33,990 nucleotides of DNA. It comes from Shinella sp. GTDB taxonomy: Bacteria > Pseudomonadota > Alphaproteobacteria > Rhizobiales > Rhizobiaceae. The position numbers and the translations under genes were made by a program. Each line of letters opens with the position of its first letter. Within the stretch, counting starts at the first letter, position 1. Shown piece after piece: positions 32,406-33,990 of the stretch. The stretch is taken from assembly GCA_003248775.1 (NCBI GenBank), contig QFQX01000046.1:1-33990 (forward strand), read 5' to 3'. The notes under the pieces were generated by a model. It saw only the letters and a list, made by a program, of their open reading frames with translations. It was not told the origin of the DNA and ran no database searches.

Positions 32406-33916
32406 CCGACAGCCAGAACAGTATTTCTCTCTTCCTGCCCTCCGAAGCAGCCACCCAGCAACTTGGCGAGGATCTCGCACTTGCCCTCAAGCCCGGCGAC
32501 TGCGTGGCACTCTGGGGCGATCTTGGCGCGGGCAAGTCGACGCTTTGCCGCGCCCTGCTCAGAGCAATGGCCGATGACGGCGAACTCGAGGTTCCGAGCC
32601 CGACCTTCACGCTGGTGCAGAATTACGATCTGCGCCTTCCGGTCGCGCATTTCGATCTCTACCGGCTCAGCGATCCGGGCGAACTGGACGAACTCGGTTT
32701 CGAGGACGCACTGAAGGATGGCGTGTGTCTGGTGGAATGGCCGGAAAAGGCGGGAAGCGCCCTGCCCGCCCGCCGGATCGATATCCGTTTTGCCTTCGAG
32801 GCCAGCGGCGGCCGACAGATCATCATCGAGGCCGAGGGCATCAAACTCGCAAGAATCTCGCGGGTGCTTTTCATCAGGGACTTCCTCGACAGCCATGATC
32901 TGGCCGGCGCACGTCGGAGACATCTGACGGGCGACGCCTCCACGCGCGCCTACGAATATATCTACCCGGCAGTAGGGCCGCGAAAGATCCTGATGGACTC
33001 GCCGCGCCAGCCGGATGGTCCTCCGATCCGCGACGGCATGCCATATTCGCAGATCGTGCATCTGGCGGAGGACGTCTATCCCTTCGTCGCCATTGCCGGC
33101 GCGCTACGGGACAAGGGTTTCGCCGCTCCGGAAATCTACGAAAGCGATTGCGAGAACGGTATCCTCCTGATCGAGGACTTCGGCCCGGAGACCGTTCTCG
33201 ACGGCAACGGGGTTCCGATACCGGAACGTTATCAGGCGAGCGTCGAATGCCTCGCGGCTTTGCACGAGATATCCTTCCCGCGCGAAATCGCCTTCAATGG
33301 CGGACTGGTGCATCGCATTCCCGACTACGACCGCACCGCCATGAAGATGGAAGCGGAGCTTCTGATCGACTGGCACCTTCCGTGGAAACGCGGCGGCCAG
33401 CCCGCGACAACAGAAGAGCGGGCGGAATATCTGGCGATCTGGGACGGGCTGATCGATGCGCTTGCGGATGCCGAGAAATCACTGGTTCTCAGGGACTTCC
33501 ATTCGCCCAACATCATCTGGCGGGGTGACAGGAAGGGAAGCGACCGGATCGGCCTTCTCGACTTCCAGGACGCCATGATCGGGCCGACGGCCTACGACCT
33601 CGTCTCCATCGTTCAGGATGCCCGCGTTACCGTCGAGCGGCCGCTGGTCGATCAGCTGATGGAAGACTATCTCTCGCTGCGCCGGAAGAACCCGGCCTTC
33701 GACGAGGCGAATTTCCTCAAGAGCTGGGCGATCATGTCGGCACAGCGGGCCTGCAAGCTGAACGGTTTGTGGATCCGTCTGCTTCAACGCGACGGCAAGC
33801 CGGGCTATATGAAGCATATGCCGAGAACCCTGTGGCATCTGTCCGTCGCCTTCGAACATGAGGCTCTCGCCCCCTTGCGCGACTGGTGCACACGGGTTGG
33901 AATCGGCTCGGTCTAG
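32402..33916 (+). CDS. tsaE: TsaE fused to an AmgK-like aminoglycoside-phosphotransferase-fold sugar kinase
   Basis: 504 residues from the ATG at 32402, which overlaps the divL stop. Residues 1 to about 150 are TsaE, the ATPase of tRNA N6-threonylcarbamoyladenosine synthesis: P-loop GDLGAGKST at 39-47, SPTFTLVQNY and FDLYRL. The part from about 165 to the end is a phosphotransferase of the APH fold with LRDFHSPNIIW (catalytic loop) and LLDFQDAMIGP (metal-binding Asp). It resembles AmgK, which phosphorylates N-acetylmuramate or N-acetylglucosamine for peptidoglycan recycling. In many relatives a MurU-type nucleotidyltransferase gene follows; the window ends before this can be seen. The fusion is common in Rhizobiales, so it is unlikely to be an assembly error. 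Confidence 0.93.
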   Translation: MTDSQNSISLFLPSEAATQQLGEDLALALKPGDCVALWGDLGAGKSTLCRALLRAMADDGELEVPSPTFTLVQNYDLRLPVAHFDLYRLSDPGELDELGFEDALKDGVCLVEWPEKAGSALPARRIDIRFAFEASGGRQIIIEAEGIKLARISRVLFIRDFLDSHDLAGARRRHLTGDASTRAYEYIYPAVGPRKILMDSPRQPDGPPIRDGMPYSQIVHLAEDVYPFVAIAGALRDKGFAAPEIYESDCENGILLIEDFGPETVLDGNGVPIPERYQASVECLAALHEISFPREIAFNGGLVHRIPDYDRTAMKMEAELLIDWHLPWKRGGQPATTEERAEYLAIWDGLIDALADAEKSLVLRDFHSPNIIWRGDRKGSDRIGLLDFQDAMIGPTAYDLVSIVQDARVTVERPLVDQLMEDYLSLRRKNPAFDEANFLKSWAIMSAQRACKLNGLWIRLLQRDGKPGYMKHMPRTLWHLSVAFEHEALAPLRDWCTRVGIGSV

Positions 33917-33990
33917 AGTGTGTCAGGTTCATACTGAACCTGACACACTCTGAATTCTTTTGTTTTCGTTTGTCTTTTCGGGAAAACCGG
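33915..33990 (+). repeat. Palindromic intergenic repeat (RIME-like), cut by the window edge
   Basis: A perfect 17-bp inverted repeat has arms 33915-33931 and 33935-33951 with loop TAC. It begins inside the TAG stop codon of the gene before it. Beyond it comes GAATTCTTTTGTTTTCG and then TTTTCGGGAAAACCGG at the window end. The last motif is one I associate with the abundant mosaic intergenic repeats (RIME type) of Rhizobiaceae. The hairpin plus T-rich tail could also end transcription of divL-tsaE. Confidence 0.6.

Noticed and set aside
30360..32480. 706-codon minus-strand frame opposite divL
   Set aside because: Shadow of divL and the start of tsaE; no domain recognisable.

Overview
The window is a 34-kb stretch of GC-rich chromosome from an alphaproteobacterium of the Rhizobiaceae (Agrobacterium/Rhizobium/Sinorhizobium type). 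This rests on protein resemblance and gene order judged by eye, not on a search. The clearest marker is the run pckA / chvI-chvG-hprK-PTS IIA-HPr / ahcY / divL / tsaE fused to a sugar kinase. ActS-ActR, MmcB, DUF1402 and hslVU divergent from a hisBHAFE-coaA operon also fit. Almost all of it is core chromosome. I see no tRNA, rRNA, CRISPR array, prophage, transposase or plasmid gene.

Layout. 1-253: gene-free, A/C-rich leader. 254-5679 (+): an ornithine cyclodeaminase/mu-crystallin-fold oxidoreductase, the helicase HrpB, and the redox two-component pair ActS (RegB) and ActR (RegA). 5692-7040: divergent mmcB (-) and an L,D-transpeptidase lipoprotein (+), closed by a strong terminator. 7113-13904 (-): malate synthase G, a hydantoinase/oxoprolinase-family protein, a cytochrome P450 and a DUF1402 exported protein with lysozyme-like motifs. 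14065-15949 (-): the HslU/HslV protease. 16159-20417 (+): hisB, hisH, hisA, hisF, hisE and coaA, with the last two overlapping. 20454-23826 (-): alkB, a BON-LysM protein, arfB and pckA. 24169-28030 (+): chvI, chvG, hprK, PTS IIA and HPr. 28204-29604 (+): ahcY behind an elaborate leader. 29805-33916 (+): divL, with Tyr in place of the phospho-acceptor His, then tsaE fused to an AmgK-like kinase. The window ends inside a palindromic intergenic repeat.

How the genes work together. Three signalling layers sit close to central carbon genes. ActS/ActR keeps the quinone-site and cysteine signatures of redox sensing. ChvG/ChvI (acid and envelope sensing) is translationally coupled to a short HPr kinase and followed by a partial nitrogen/carbon-type PTS, so envelope signalling and PTS phosphorylation state are probably linked. 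DivL is a CtrA-pathway cell-cycle regulator. PckA (gluconeogenesis) and malate synthase (glyoxylate use) are the carbon-flux genes.

I found no wholly new multi-gene system. The best unexplained signals are non-coding: four TTCGAA palindromes packed around the pckA promoter, a 22-bp palindrome plus mutually exclusive hairpins before ahcY, a 9-bp inverted repeat bracketing the likely glcB promoter, a 9-bp AT-rich inverted repeat before chvI, and nested inverted repeats between mmcB and the L,D-transpeptidase. Among proteins, the DUF1402 product and the cyclodeaminase-like enzyme are the least certain in function.
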